A stretch of 64,000 bases of DNA from Candidatus Handelsmanbacteria bacterium. GTDB taxonomy: Bacteria; Latescibacterota; UBA2968; UBA8231. Shown here piece by piece: positions 43,985 to 51,962 of the stretch. The stretch lies in contig VGJS01000001.1 of NCBI GenBank assembly GCA_016867395.1, positions 159,762 to 223,761 of the forward strand. The letters run 5' to 3'. A program made the position numbers and the translations under genes. The notes below the pieces were generated by a model that worked only from the letters and a program-made list of their open reading frames with translations, was not told where the DNA came from and did no database searches. The stretch's first letter is position 1. Every line of letters starts with the position of its first letter.

Positions 43985-44013
43985 AACTTAGTTTATATGG
44001 TCCAATATGTCAA
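43985..44013 (-). promoter_or_regulatory. Toxin-antitoxin promoter with operator-like dyad
   Basis: TTGACA (44008-44013) and TAAGTT (43985-43990) on the minus strand are spaced by 17 bp. Between them lies the imperfect dyad ATATTGGACCATAT, a plausible Phd-type operator placed for autorepression. The predicted start lies ~22 bases upstream of the antitoxin ATG. The local AT content is far above that of the flanking genes, in keeping with acquired DNA. Confidence 0.5.
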
Positions 44014-44057
44014 TTTGCTAACAGCTCATCAGACCGATCACCAGTGCCTGGCCCCTT

Positions 44058-45284
44058 CTATCTGCCGCTTGGGACTTCCTCCTCAGGTATACGTCGGCGG
44101 ATCTTCTCCCGCAGGACCTCCAGCTCCTGCCGCCGCTGTAGTCCCACCACCTCCAGCCCCCGACCCAGGGCGCTGTCGGCCGCAGCCGGGGCTTCGAGGG
44201 CCAGGAAGCAGAGGGCCAGCTGCCGCCAGGCCAGGGGGACCTGGGGGGCCAGGGCCACGGCCTTTTGATAATGAGCCAGGGCCTGGGACGGGCGCTCCAG
44301 TTGCATACACGCCTGGCCGGCGTTGAGGTGGGCCAGGGCAAAATCCGGGGCCCGCGCCGCCGCCTCGGCGTAGGCCCGGAGCGCCTCGGCGGGGCGCTGC
44401 TCCTGGAGGTGGATATTGCCGATGCGGTTGAGGGTGCGGGCCTCCCCCGGCGCCAGCTCCAGCACCCGCTCGAACTGGTTCAGGGCCTCGGCCAGGTACC
44501 CCTGCTCGGCGTAGAAGGTCCCCAGGTTGTAGTGGTGGACAGCCTCCTCGGGGGTGTTCAGCACCGCCTTGCGCAGCTCGCGCAGGATCTTGGCCTGCTC
44601 CTCCCCGCGCTGGCCTAGCCCCTGCAGGTGGCGGTACACCGCCAGGGCCGAGTCCGCCGCGGCGCTCTGCCCCAGCCGCCGGGCCAGGGTGGCGGCCCGG
44701 AAATGGGCCTCCTCGAAGCCCAGGTCCAGATGGCCGGCCCGCAACATGGCCTGCCGCGCCTCCTCGGCCTTGCCCTGGGCCTCCAGGGCCTTGCCCAGCG
44801 AGAAGTGCAGGGTGGCGTCCCTGGGGTCCTGTTCGAGTGCCCCTCGCAGGTGCTCTTCTGCCAGGGCCGGCTGCTGGGTGTCGAGGCACAGCTCCCCCAG
44901 CCGGCGGCGGGCCCCGGGCTGCTCCGGGTCCAGCTCCAGCGCTCTTCTCAGCTGGGCCTCGGCCCTGGGATAGTCGGCCAGCTTGGTGTACAGGCCGCCC
45001 AGGTTGGCGTAGCCCAGCGCGTACCCCGGATCGAAGCGCAGGGCGCATTCCAACTGCTCGATGGCCAGGCTGTAGCGGCCCTCGCGGGCGTAGATGGCGG
45101 CCAGGGCGGTGTACAGGGGCAGGGCGGTGGAATCCCTGGCCAGGCTCTCCCGGCAGACCCGGATGGCCTCCTCCTGCCGGCCCTGGGCCAGCAGGGCCTG
45201 GACCTGGGCCACCTCCGCCGGCTGGGCAAAGACCCGCCAGGGCAAACCCCAGCACAGCAACAGGACCCAGCTCCGTCCTTTCAT
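44058..45284 (-). CDS. Secreted TPR-repeat protein
   Basis: This 408-residue protein has a signal peptide (MKGRSWVLLLCWGLPWRVFAQ). About ten tetratricopeptide repeats follow, visible as repeated A-x3-G-Y/F and P signatures: ALAAIYAREGRYSLAIEQLECAL, GYANLGGLYTKLADYPRAEAQLRRAL and NLGTFYAEQGYLAEALNQFERVLEL, each quoted only as pattern. It ends in a short charged helix. It should act as a periplasmic scaffold. It is the last gene of the region B operon, 11 bp after the DUF6785-type gene, with AAAGAG before the ATG. Confidence 0.8.
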   Translation of the reverse strand: MKGRSWVLLLCWGLPWRVFAQPAEVAQVQALLAQGRQEEAIRVCRESLARDSTALPLYTALAAIYAREGRYSLAIEQLECALRFDPGYALGYANLGGLYTKLADYPRAEAQLRRALELDPEQPGARRRLGELCLDTQQPALAEEHLRGALEQDPRDATLHFSLGKALEAQGKAEEARQAMLRAGHLDLGFEEAHFRAATLARRLGQSAAADSALAVYRHLQGLGQRGEEQAKILRELRKAVLNTPEEAVHHYNLGTFYAEQGYLAEALNQFERVLELAPGEARTLNRIGNIHLQEQRPAEALRAYAEAAARAPDFALAHLNAGQACMQLERPSQALAHYQKAVALAPQVPLAWRQLALCFLALEAPAAADSALGRGLEVVGLQRRQELEVLREKIRRRIPEEEVPSGR

Positions 45285-45295
45285 CGCTCTTTAGC

Positions 45296-47221
45296 TCACC
45301 AGAAGAACAGGTAGCTGTTCTGCATGCCCGTCTGCCAATCGACGATCAGCCAGATCCCCCCCGAAAGGTACTGCCCCAGGATCAGGCCCAGGAAGAGGGG
45401 CCGGCTGGCGTGGTAGAGCCGCACCCCCCCATAGTGGAGGACCAGCACCTTGGCCAGCCAGGCGGTGAACATGCTCACCATCACCTGGTGGGTGCACCAG
45501 ATGGCGGCGATGGGGAAGCCGAGGGGGTGGATGGGCCACCAGTGGAAACGGTGATACGTGACAGTCAGCAGCAACTGCAAGCCCGCCCCCAGTCCCGCAA
45601 ATCCCAGGCTGTCCCAGCGAGTCAGGCTGTTCTTGTTGACATGGTAGGAGATGAAGTCGTAGGTGGCCCCCCCCGAGGGCCCAAAGAACCAGTAACTCAG
45701 GTTGATCCCCCCGTGCTGGTAGCCCATGATCAGCATGACCCCCACCGCGCAGCCAAGAGAGGCGGCGATGGCCAGGGCCACGGCCCCCACCAGTCGGCGG
45801 CGTCGGCCCGACACGTGGATCTCGGCCAGCTTCAGGCCGTGTATTAGGGCCGCCATCATCGAGGTGCGCATGTGGCTGGCCACCGGCAGCATCAGCCCCA
45901 GCACACCGAGGTTGGCCGGCCCCAGGGTGCTGCTGCCCACCGCAGTGATCAATACGTCGCTGGGGACCACCGGGGCCACCATGGTGGCCAGGCCCCCTTC
46001 GGCAACGATGCGAGTGATGCCCAGCATCAGCAGGAAAATCGCCCCCAGCAGGGGCGGGATGTACTGCCACTCCAGGCCCGCCACCCCCAGCCACAGTCCC
46101 ATCCCCAACAGACTGGCCGCCAAAAGCAGCGCCGCCTGCCGGCTGGGGAGTACCGCCTCCCCCTCCTCCCCGCCGCCCTGCCGCACCAAGGCCCATAGCC
46201 GGCGGTAGTACCCCCGCCCGTTCCACAGGGTCAAAAGGGCAAAGGCGAGCATGGCCCCCAGGCCCTGGTAGGCCGGGTAGACCGTGGGACTGACGTTCCA
46301 CCAGAGGCGCTCCCCGCTGCTGATGCCAAAGTGGGCGAAGGCGGCCTCCTCGGCGATGGTCAGCACCCCCAGAAACCAGATCGAGAAGCTAAGCCGGGTG
46401 GTCAGCAGATAGCCAAAACCCACCCCGGCGTAGTTGAGGGTCCAGGGGATGACCACCGCCCCCCCCGCCAGGTGCAGGAACCACCAGATGGGCAGGCCCT
46501 CTGGCACCGCCGGGTGGTAGTGGTGCAGGGCCCGCAGGCTGTAGAAGAACCCGGTGATACCCACCCCCGCCCAGAAGAGCCGCTTGCGGAACACCGAGGC
46601 CCATTGCCCTCCTTCGTTCTGGGGGTCTCCGATCATGGCGATGGGCACCTGGAGCAGGGGGAAGAGCAGGCGTTCGTGGACGCTCCACTGGCGGTGGACC
46701 AGGGCGGCCAGGGCCAGGACGGCGCCGAAGAAACTGCCCAAAAGCAGGGCCCAGTAGCCCAGGGGCCGGGCCCAGGCGCCCCAGGGGATGGGGCCGCCCA
46801 TGCCCTCGTAGAAATCCCGGACCACACCGGGATCCTCGACCGTGAGCCAGGGTTTGACGTGGGGGAGGACGGTGTTGAGCCAGTTGTTTTCGGGAGTGGC
46901 GTAATAGCTGCCCGCGGAGATGGCCGGGATCAGCCAGCCCACCAGCCCCACGGTGGGCAGCACGCAGGCGACCATGGCCATGATGTGGATGGTGGCCAGT
47001 TCGCCTTTGCCCAGGGGCCAGGAGCGCCGGACCAGGCCGAGCAGGGGATTGACCACCAGCACCAGTAGGGCCAGGGCAAAGAGGGCCCCTCCCATGCTGT
47101 AATCGAAGTTCATGGTCGAGCCGGAAACGACCAGGTTCTCGTACGCCGCCCCGGCCCCGATGAGGGCGGCGACCAGGGTCCCGGCCACCAGGCCGCGCGC
47201 GGTGATCCCACTTTCCTTCAT
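45296..47221 (-). CDS. DUF6785/DUF6784-type polytopic membrane protein (region B copy)
   Basis: This 641-residue protein, with about a dozen membrane segments, is paralogous to 11362-13347 (shared blocks: YYATPENNW, LLFPLLQVPIAMIG, GVGFGYLLTTRLSFSIWF, TRIVAEGGLATM, PIHPLGFPIAAIW, LVLHYGG, PLFLGLILGQ). It is probably a transporter or a component of a translocation machine; the substrate is unknown. Its ATG overlaps the stop of the upstream foldase gene (ATGA), so the membrane protein and the periplasmic foldase are made together. That makes a role in moving or maturing exported polypeptides or polymers worth testing. Confidence 0.75.
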   Translation of the reverse strand: MKESGITARGLVAGTLVAALIGAGAAYENLVVSGSTMNFDYSMGGALFALALLVLVVNPLLGLVRRSWPLGKGELATIHIMAMVACVLPTVGLVGWLIPAISAGSYYATPENNWLNTVLPHVKPWLTVEDPGVVRDFYEGMGGPIPWGAWARPLGYWALLLGSFFGAVLALAALVHRQWSVHERLLFPLLQVPIAMIGDPQNEGGQWASVFRKRLFWAGVGITGFFYSLRALHHYHPAVPEGLPIWWFLHLAGGAVVIPWTLNYAGVGFGYLLTTRLSFSIWFLGVLTIAEEAAFAHFGISSGERLWWNVSPTVYPAYQGLGAMLAFALLTLWNGRGYYRRLWALVRQGGGEEGEAVLPSRQAALLLAASLLGMGLWLGVAGLEWQYIPPLLGAIFLLMLGITRIVAEGGLATMVAPVVPSDVLITAVGSSTLGPANLGVLGLMLPVASHMRTSMMAALIHGLKLAEIHVSGRRRRLVGAVALAIAASLGCAVGVMLIMGYQHGGINLSYWFFGPSGGATYDFISYHVNKNSLTRWDSLGFAGLGAGLQLLLTVTYHRFHWWPIHPLGFPIAAIWCTHQVMVSMFTAWLAKVLVLHYGGVRLYHASRPLFLGLILGQYLSGGIWLIVDWQTGMQNSYLFFW

Positions 47222-48831
47222 CGGCCGGCGGGGGGCATGGCCTCCAACGCCTGCTCGTCGATCTCGATCTGGCCCGCGTATTTATGGCGCAGGCCGGCGA
47301 TGAAGCGGTCCATCTCCAGGTCGAGCACCTGTTTTTTGACCAGATCCCTGGCCTCGGCGAAGCTGGCCTGCCTGTCCGGGGTGCGGCCCACCACGCGGAA
47401 GATCGAGTACTCCCCCCCCACCTCCACAGGCCCCTGCAAGGGGCCCACCGGCGCCTCGAGGGCCAGGGACGGGAGCGGGCCGTACCCGGCCGAATCGCGG
47501 CTGAGCACCCCCAACATCCCCTCCTTCTCGCGCGCCCAGGTCCGGGCCGTGTGCGCCCTGGCCAGTTGGCCCATGTCCGCCCCGGCCAGGATCAGGGCCT
47601 TGAGGGAATCGGCGCTGGCCCGGTCCTCCACCAGGATCTCCTGCACCTGGGCGTCAGGCGGGACGCGGTACTGGCCCGGCCGCGCCTCGTAAAAGACCCG
47701 CAGCGCCGAGTCCCCAGTCGCCGCCCCGGCCCAGGCTTCCAGGTTGAAAAGCTTCTCTGCCAAAAGCTCGGCCTCCCGGGCTGCCAGCCGGCGCCGCAGG
47801 TCCGGGGCCTGGTCGTACTGCCGGCGCCGCGCCTCGGCCAGGAGCAGGTCCTCCAGCACCATCTCCTCCCCCCGCTGCCTGGCCAGGGCCGAGTCCGCCA
47901 GGGTCTGCCGCAGGCCATAGGCGCGGACCCGCTTGAGAAACGATGCTCCGCTGAGCTGGCCCCCCTCCCACCGGGCCACCACCAGGGCCGAGTCGGCAGC
48001 GGTGGCCTGGGCCCGGGCCCGTCCCAGCAGGGACTGAGCCGCCTCGGCGAACCATTCAAAATGATATGCCTCCCGCAGCCGCCCACCCAGCTCCTTGCGG
48101 GCCTCCTCCTGGCCCCGCCGCCCCAGTTCCGCGGCCAGGGTGGGCCGCAGTTCTTCCAGGGTGCGGGTGCGGCGCTCCTGCACCTCGATGAGATGGTAGC
48201 CCAAGCGGGATGGAATTGGCCGGGAACTGCGCTGGCCCGCCCCTAAGGCCCAGACCTCCTCCCGGAACTCTGCGAGCAACATTTCCCGGCGCAAAAAACC
48301 CATATCCCCGCCGCCCAGGCCGCTGAGTTTGTGCAGGGAATAGGCCTTGGCCAGTTCGGCAAAAGGCGCCCCCTCGTTGAGGTGGTCCAGCAGTTCCTGG
48401 GCCTGGGCCTGGGTCTCCACCAGGATCTGCCGGGGGCGCACCTCTTCCCCCGATCCCCACTCCCTGTAAAGGGCGGCCAGGGTCTCCTCGCTGGGGGGGG
48501 CCCGCTGATCCAGCCCTTCCCTAGCCTCGATCTCCTGCCGGAGGAGTTTTTCTTCTACTTGGGCCAGATCCGCGGCGATTTCGGGGAGCCGGTGCAAGTG
48601 GCGCGCCCGGCCCTCTGCCCGCAACAACTCCCTGGCGATGAGCAGGTCGAGGACTTGGCGGCGCGAGCCTTCCCTTGGGAAACGGGCCTCCTGAAGGGCC
48701 AGTTCCCCCGCGCTGATGGGCAGGCCGGCCACCCTGGCGATGACCGCGCCCTCACTGTCCTGGGCGAGGCCGGCCCCACACAGTGGCAGGGCCAGGAGCA
48801 GGTGAGCAAAGGCAATCGGGGAGAGGCTCAG
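47218..48831 (-). CDS. SurA/PpiC-like periplasmic peptidyl-prolyl isomerase
   Basis: The first ~150 residues resemble a SurA N-domain. A parvulin domain follows (VRPRQILVETQAQAQELL, GAPFAELAKAYSLHKLSGLGGGDMGFLRREM, RPIPSRLGYHLIEVQERR), and a second, degenerate parvulin-like segment lies near the C-terminus (VQEILVEDRASADSLKALI, EYSIFRVVGRT). The obvious start would be a GTG at 48732, but in-frame codons upstream encode a good signal peptide (AHLLLALPLCGAGLAQ) and no ATG, GTG or TTG precedes it. A CTG at 48831, overlapping the upstream TGA and preceded by GGGGGT, is the only near-cognate start that would include it. This is an inference. It is a chaperone for exported or outer-membrane proteins. 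Confidence 0.75.
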   Translation of the reverse strand: MSLSPIAFAHLLLALPLCGAGLAQDSEGAVIARVAGLPISAGELALQEARFPREGSRRQVLDLLIARELLRAEGRARHLHRLPEIAADLAQVEEKLLRQEIEAREGLDQRAPPSEETLAALYREWGSGEEVRPRQILVETQAQAQELLDHLNEGAPFAELAKAYSLHKLSGLGGGDMGFLRREMLLAEFREEVWALGAGQRSSRPIPSRLGYHLIEVQERRTRTLEELRPTLAAELGRRGQEEARKELGGRLREAYHFEWFAEAAQSLLGRARAQATAADSALVVARWEGGQLSGASFLKRVRAYGLRQTLADSALARQRGEEMVLEDLLLAEARRRQYDQAPDLRRRLAAREAELLAEKLFNLEAWAGAATGDSALRVFYEARPGQYRVPPDAQVQEILVEDRASADSLKALILAGADMGQLARAHTARTWAREKEGMLGVLSRDSAGYGPLPSLALEAPVGPLQGPVEVGGEYSIFRVVGRTPDRQASFAEARDLVKKQVLDLEMDRFIAGLRHKYAGQIEIDEQALEAMPPAGR

Positions 48832-50138
48832 CGCACCCCCGCCATCAGTTGCTGGGTCACCGACCCTTCCTGGGTCAGGGCGAATACCACGGTGTTGAGG
48901 GCAAACTGCAGGGCGCGGGTGGCATCGGCCTTGACCTGGTGGGTGCTCTGCTCCCCCAGGCTGCCGGCGGCGGTCTCCATATCCGGGCCGCCGTTGAGGA
49001 AAACGGCCAGCCGGTCGCCAACCTGGAGGCCCAGGTCCTTGGGCAGGGGATTGTACGAGGAGTGCTGGCTCATCTGGTTGGCCCGCACCGCCGCGTCGAA
49101 ATCAAAGAAGGAATGGTAGATGGGATGGGAGGGTTCGAGGACCACGAAACGCCAGTCTCCCCCCTCATTGAGGTTCTGGCTTTTCATGGCCCGGCGGAGG
49201 ATGTCAAAGATCCCGGTCTGGCGCTTGACCACCTCGTTGGACCCGCTGTCGGAGGGCAGGGTGGCGATGGCAAAGCCCCCGCCCGCCAGGTAGCGGCCCA
49301 GGTTGGCCAGTTCGGCCTGGCCGATGTCGCGGCTCAGCAGGTTGCTCAAAAGCAGCCAGGGCACTTCGAGCAGGTTGGGGTCGTCCAGGGGCAGGGCCCC
49401 CATGTAGTCGGCCTCGATGCCGGTGTATTCCTTTAGCGCCTTGATCAACACATCGAGGGGGTTGAACTTGATGTCGTAGGCCAGCGAGGCGTAGTGGAAC
49501 TCGTTGGAACGATGGACGCTGTAGCCCTGGGCGACGTGCAGGAAACCCTTGATCTTGCGACGGTTGTTGGGATCCTGAACCACCATCGCTCGGTACTGCC
49601 CGGTATCCATGTCCTTGACGCTGAGCATGTCCAGTTGCATGTCCACCTGCTGCCTGGCCTCCTTCACCCCCTGCACGGCCTCAGCCCGCAGCGAGGGCTC
49701 GGGCATACCCAATCCTCCCATCCCACCCAGGGCCGCGGCCCCGCCCCGCACCGCCAGGCTGCCCTCCCGCCGCATGGCCGAGGGCATGACCTCCTCCAGT
49801 TGCAGCCGTTCCAGCACCGCGTCGGTGCGCAGGGCGGCCAGCGCCTGCATCTGGTCAACCCGTTTCTGGGTGGTCTCCTTCTTCTGCCTGTAGTAGCCCT
49901 GGGGCACCGGCACCTTGCGGAATTCGAGGTTCTTAGCCGTGGCCGTGGGCGGCTTGACGAAGAACCCCGGCGGCGGCGCCCGGTCCAGGGCCACCCGCTG
50001 AATGGCCTCCTCCACCTCGTCCTCAAAGCTCGAATAGGAGCCCAGGACCACCAGGTGGACCACCAGCGACATGCCCAGGGCGAGGGCGATGTTCCGCCGG
50101 TTGATGACGATGAGGGTTTCGATCCTCTCACTGCTCAT
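48828..50138 (-). CDS. Membrane-anchored DUF4159 protein with TonB-like N-terminus
   Basis: This ~436-residue protein has a short cytosolic start, one transmembrane segment (IALALGMSLVVHLVVLGSY), then a Pro-rich, helix-prone stretch like TonB/energy-coupling anchors (VALDRAPPPGFFVKPP). Residues ~200-420 match DUF4159: MVVQDPNNRRKIKGFLHVAQGY, VPWLLLSNLLSRDIGQAELANLGRYLAGGGFAI, and FVVLEPSHPIYHSFFDFD. DUF4159 has a glutamine-amidotransferase-like Rossmann layout. ATG 50138 is chosen because GGAGG is ten bases upstream, whereas it almost touches the ATG at 50147. No ExbB/ExbD pair is in the window. It may anchor the envelope machinery to the inner membrane. Confidence 0.75.
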   Translation of the reverse strand: MSSERIETLIVINRRNIALALGMSLVVHLVVLGSYSSFEDEVEEAIQRVALDRAPPPGFFVKPPTATAKNLEFRKVPVPQGYYRQKKETTQKRVDQMQALAALRTDAVLERLQLEEVMPSAMRREGSLAVRGGAAALGGMGGLGMPEPSLRAEAVQGVKEARQQVDMQLDMLSVKDMDTGQYRAMVVQDPNNRRKIKGFLHVAQGYSVHRSNEFHYASLAYDIKFNPLDVLIKALKEYTGIEADYMGALPLDDPNLLEVPWLLLSNLLSRDIGQAELANLGRYLAGGGFAIATLPSDSGSNEVVKRQTGIFDILRRAMKSQNLNEGGDWRFVVLEPSHPIYHSFFDFDAAVRANQMSQHSSYNPLPKDLGLQVGDRLAVFLNGGPDMETAAGSLGEQSTHQVKADATRALQFALNTVVFALTQEGSVTQQLMAGVR

Positions 50139-50217
50139 TTTCCCCATTCCTCCGGGGCCAGAGGCCGGGCGCGGCTGCCCGAAATTCGGGCAACCGCGCG
50201 CCGTAGGCCGCTTGGCG

Positions 50218-51147
50218 CTATTCGGAAAGGATCTGCTTCAGGTTGCCCCAGGTGCTGCTCTCCACCGCAGTCGCAGAGACGCCGGGACCGCCGACCAAGG
50301 TCCAGCGGGCCCATTCGGTGGGATCGCCCTGGTTCTTGCCCGAGGCGAACTGGAACTGGCCGCCGAAACCTTCATCCCCGTCTGGATCGAGGGTGTGGTA
50401 GCAGTTGCCGAATTCCACCCCACTCTTGACCACGAAATCGGGGATGTACTTGTTCATCATCGCCCAACTGGCGCGGGTCTCCAAAAGCCAGCCGTCGTCA
50501 GTGAGGCTGAAGCCGCTGTTGGTGCCGAGGAAGTCTTCCGGTGCATCGCCGTAGAAGTGGACCTCCTGCCGTTCATAAAACCAGCCGTAGATGGAGTAGC
50601 GGGCCGACCCGGTGGGCATGGCCGAAAAGGCCAACAGCATAAAATTGTTCATGCCCGCGCCGAAATCGAGCTGGATAAAGAACCCGTCGCGCTCCCAGAA
50701 GCCGGCGTCCTGGGTGCCGGTCACGTCGTAGACGCTGTCGGACACCTTGAAGGCTTCGTAGAAGTATTCCTCGTCCCAGCCAGCCCACAGGCGACTGTAT
50801 GAATCTAAGTCCGTGAGCCCTTCAGAAGGGTCTTCCTGAGCCGAGGTCAGCAACTGGCTCATAATCCCATCGGCGCGGACGGCCCCCGGCTCGTTCTGGA
50901 CGAACCCGTAGGTCGCCCCCCACGCGGCCAGGTCGGAGGGACCCCACTCCGTGTACAGCGTGCCATCCCATTCCCCGGCGGCCATTTTCCCGTCCAAGGT
51001 GGGCTTCTTGGACATGTAGGGGATGTTGAAGCTGCCACCGAAGCCCTTGTATTCCTGGTAGGGCGCCCCATTGCCCATAATACTGGCAGCATTGGCGGCG
51101 ACGGCAAAAAGCGTCAGCGCCCCGACCGTGCGGCATATCCTGTGCAT
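50218..51147 (-). CDS. Secreted CBM9/DOMON-like protein (region B copy)
   Basis: This 309-residue protein has a signal peptide (cleavage near ANAAS). The N-terminal YMSKKPTLDGKMAAGEWDGTL, EYFYEAFKVSD and FFIQLDFGAGMNNFM blocks give the CBM9-like beta-sandwich. The end, AVESSTWGNLKQIL, repeats the tail of the 886-1803 protein. A textbook AAGGAGGT site eight bases before the ATG suggests high expression, unusual among its neighbours. It lies between the lipoprotein (51214) and DUF4159 genes. It probably binds carbohydrate or another surface ligand; no catalytic residues are apparent. Confidence 0.75.
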   Translation of the reverse strand: MHRICRTVGALTLFAVAANAASIMGNGAPYQEYKGFGGSFNIPYMSKKPTLDGKMAAGEWDGTLYTEWGPSDLAAWGATYGFVQNEPGAVRADGIMSQLLTSAQEDPSEGLTDLDSYSRLWAGWDEEYFYEAFKVSDSVYDVTGTQDAGFWERDGFFIQLDFGAGMNNFMLLAFSAMPTGSARYSIYGWFYERQEVHFYGDAPEDFLGTNSGFSLTDDGWLLETRASWAMMNKYIPDFVVKSGVEFGNCYHTLDPDGDEGFGGQFQFASGKNQGDPTEWARWTLVGGPGVSATAVESSTWGNLKQILSE

Positions 51148-51213
51148 CTGCGCTTACCTCCTTGGGTAAAGTGATCGTTCAAGATGAGAAACCCGCCTGT
51201 TAGAAAAAGGCCC

Positions 51214-51948
51214 TCACCTCCTTTCTGCCACTTGCTCGCGAACCCCCTGGGACACCGCAAAGGGGAAGCGCAAAGTGACGCGTTCCGTTGATTCGTCGTG
51301 AATACCGAAGGCCAGGATGAAGTCGTGCAGTACCAGTTCCACCCCCACCGTCTCGGGCGGCAGGGCCTCAAAGACGATTTTGCCGGCGTAGGTCTTGCCC
51401 TTGAAGACGGGCGCGTCGCGGTGGTAGATGGTCTCGCGCACCTTGCCCATCTGCTCCAGGTAGAGCCGCTGCTGGTTGCCGTTCTGTACCCCTCTGGAGA
51501 GAAAGTAGGTCTCGAAGTTCCGCCGGTTGCCCAGGGCGTCGGCCCGGTCGATGGCAAAGCTGCCCAAACTCTTGCCCTGGTCGATGAGCAGTTCGACCTT
51601 CCCGGGATCCAGCCGCACCTTAGCGAGGGTGGGGTTGACCACCGCGACCTGGAAGACAGTGAAGGCCGTGGGCCGGTACCCGCGCCGGGCGTCGAACTCC
51701 TGTAGGACATAGGGATTCTGGGGGCCGGGGATCTCGGCGCGCAGGGCCTCGTCGCTTAGGAAGCGCACCTTGATCTGGAGCCCCTCCTTGCTGTAGACCA
51801 GCGCCTCGGTGGCCGGGTCGAGGTGGTACTCGCCGGCCGCCTCCCTGGGCGCCATCTCCACGAAGTACACCGCGCTGAGGGGTGCCAGACAGGCCACCAG
51901 GGCCGCGGCCGCCAGAAAGGGCATCAGTTTGGCTAGCTGTTTTTTCAC
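51214..51948 (-). CDS. Lipoprotein, paralogue of the 34-798 product
   Basis: This 244-residue protein starts at a GTG (51948) preceded by GAGGAG, 15 bp after the TPR gene. The open frame extends to 52470 but that part lies inside the TPR gene. A hydrophobic leader contains LVAC (Cys20), a possible lipobox, then further hydrophobic residues, so a plain membrane anchor is also possible. The FTVFQVAVVNPTLAKVRLDP, IYHRDAPVFKGKTYAGKIVF and VELVLHDFILAF blocks, quoted as short pieces, align with the region A lipoprotein. Both paralogues neighbour a CBM9-like gene, so they probably work with it. No enzyme signature seen. Confidence 0.75.
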   Translation of the reverse strand: MKKQLAKLMPFLAAAALVACLAPLSAVYFVEMAPREAAGEYHLDPATEALVYSKEGLQIKVRFLSDEALRAEIPGPQNPYVLQEFDARRGYRPTAFTVFQVAVVNPTLAKVRLDPGKVELLIDQGKSLGSFAIDRADALGNRRNFETYFLSRGVQNGNQQRLYLEQMGKVRETIYHRDAPVFKGKTYAGKIVFEALPPETVGVELVLHDFILAFGIHDESTERVTLRFPFAVSQGVREQVAERR

Positions 51949-51962
51949 GCGCTGCTCCTCAC

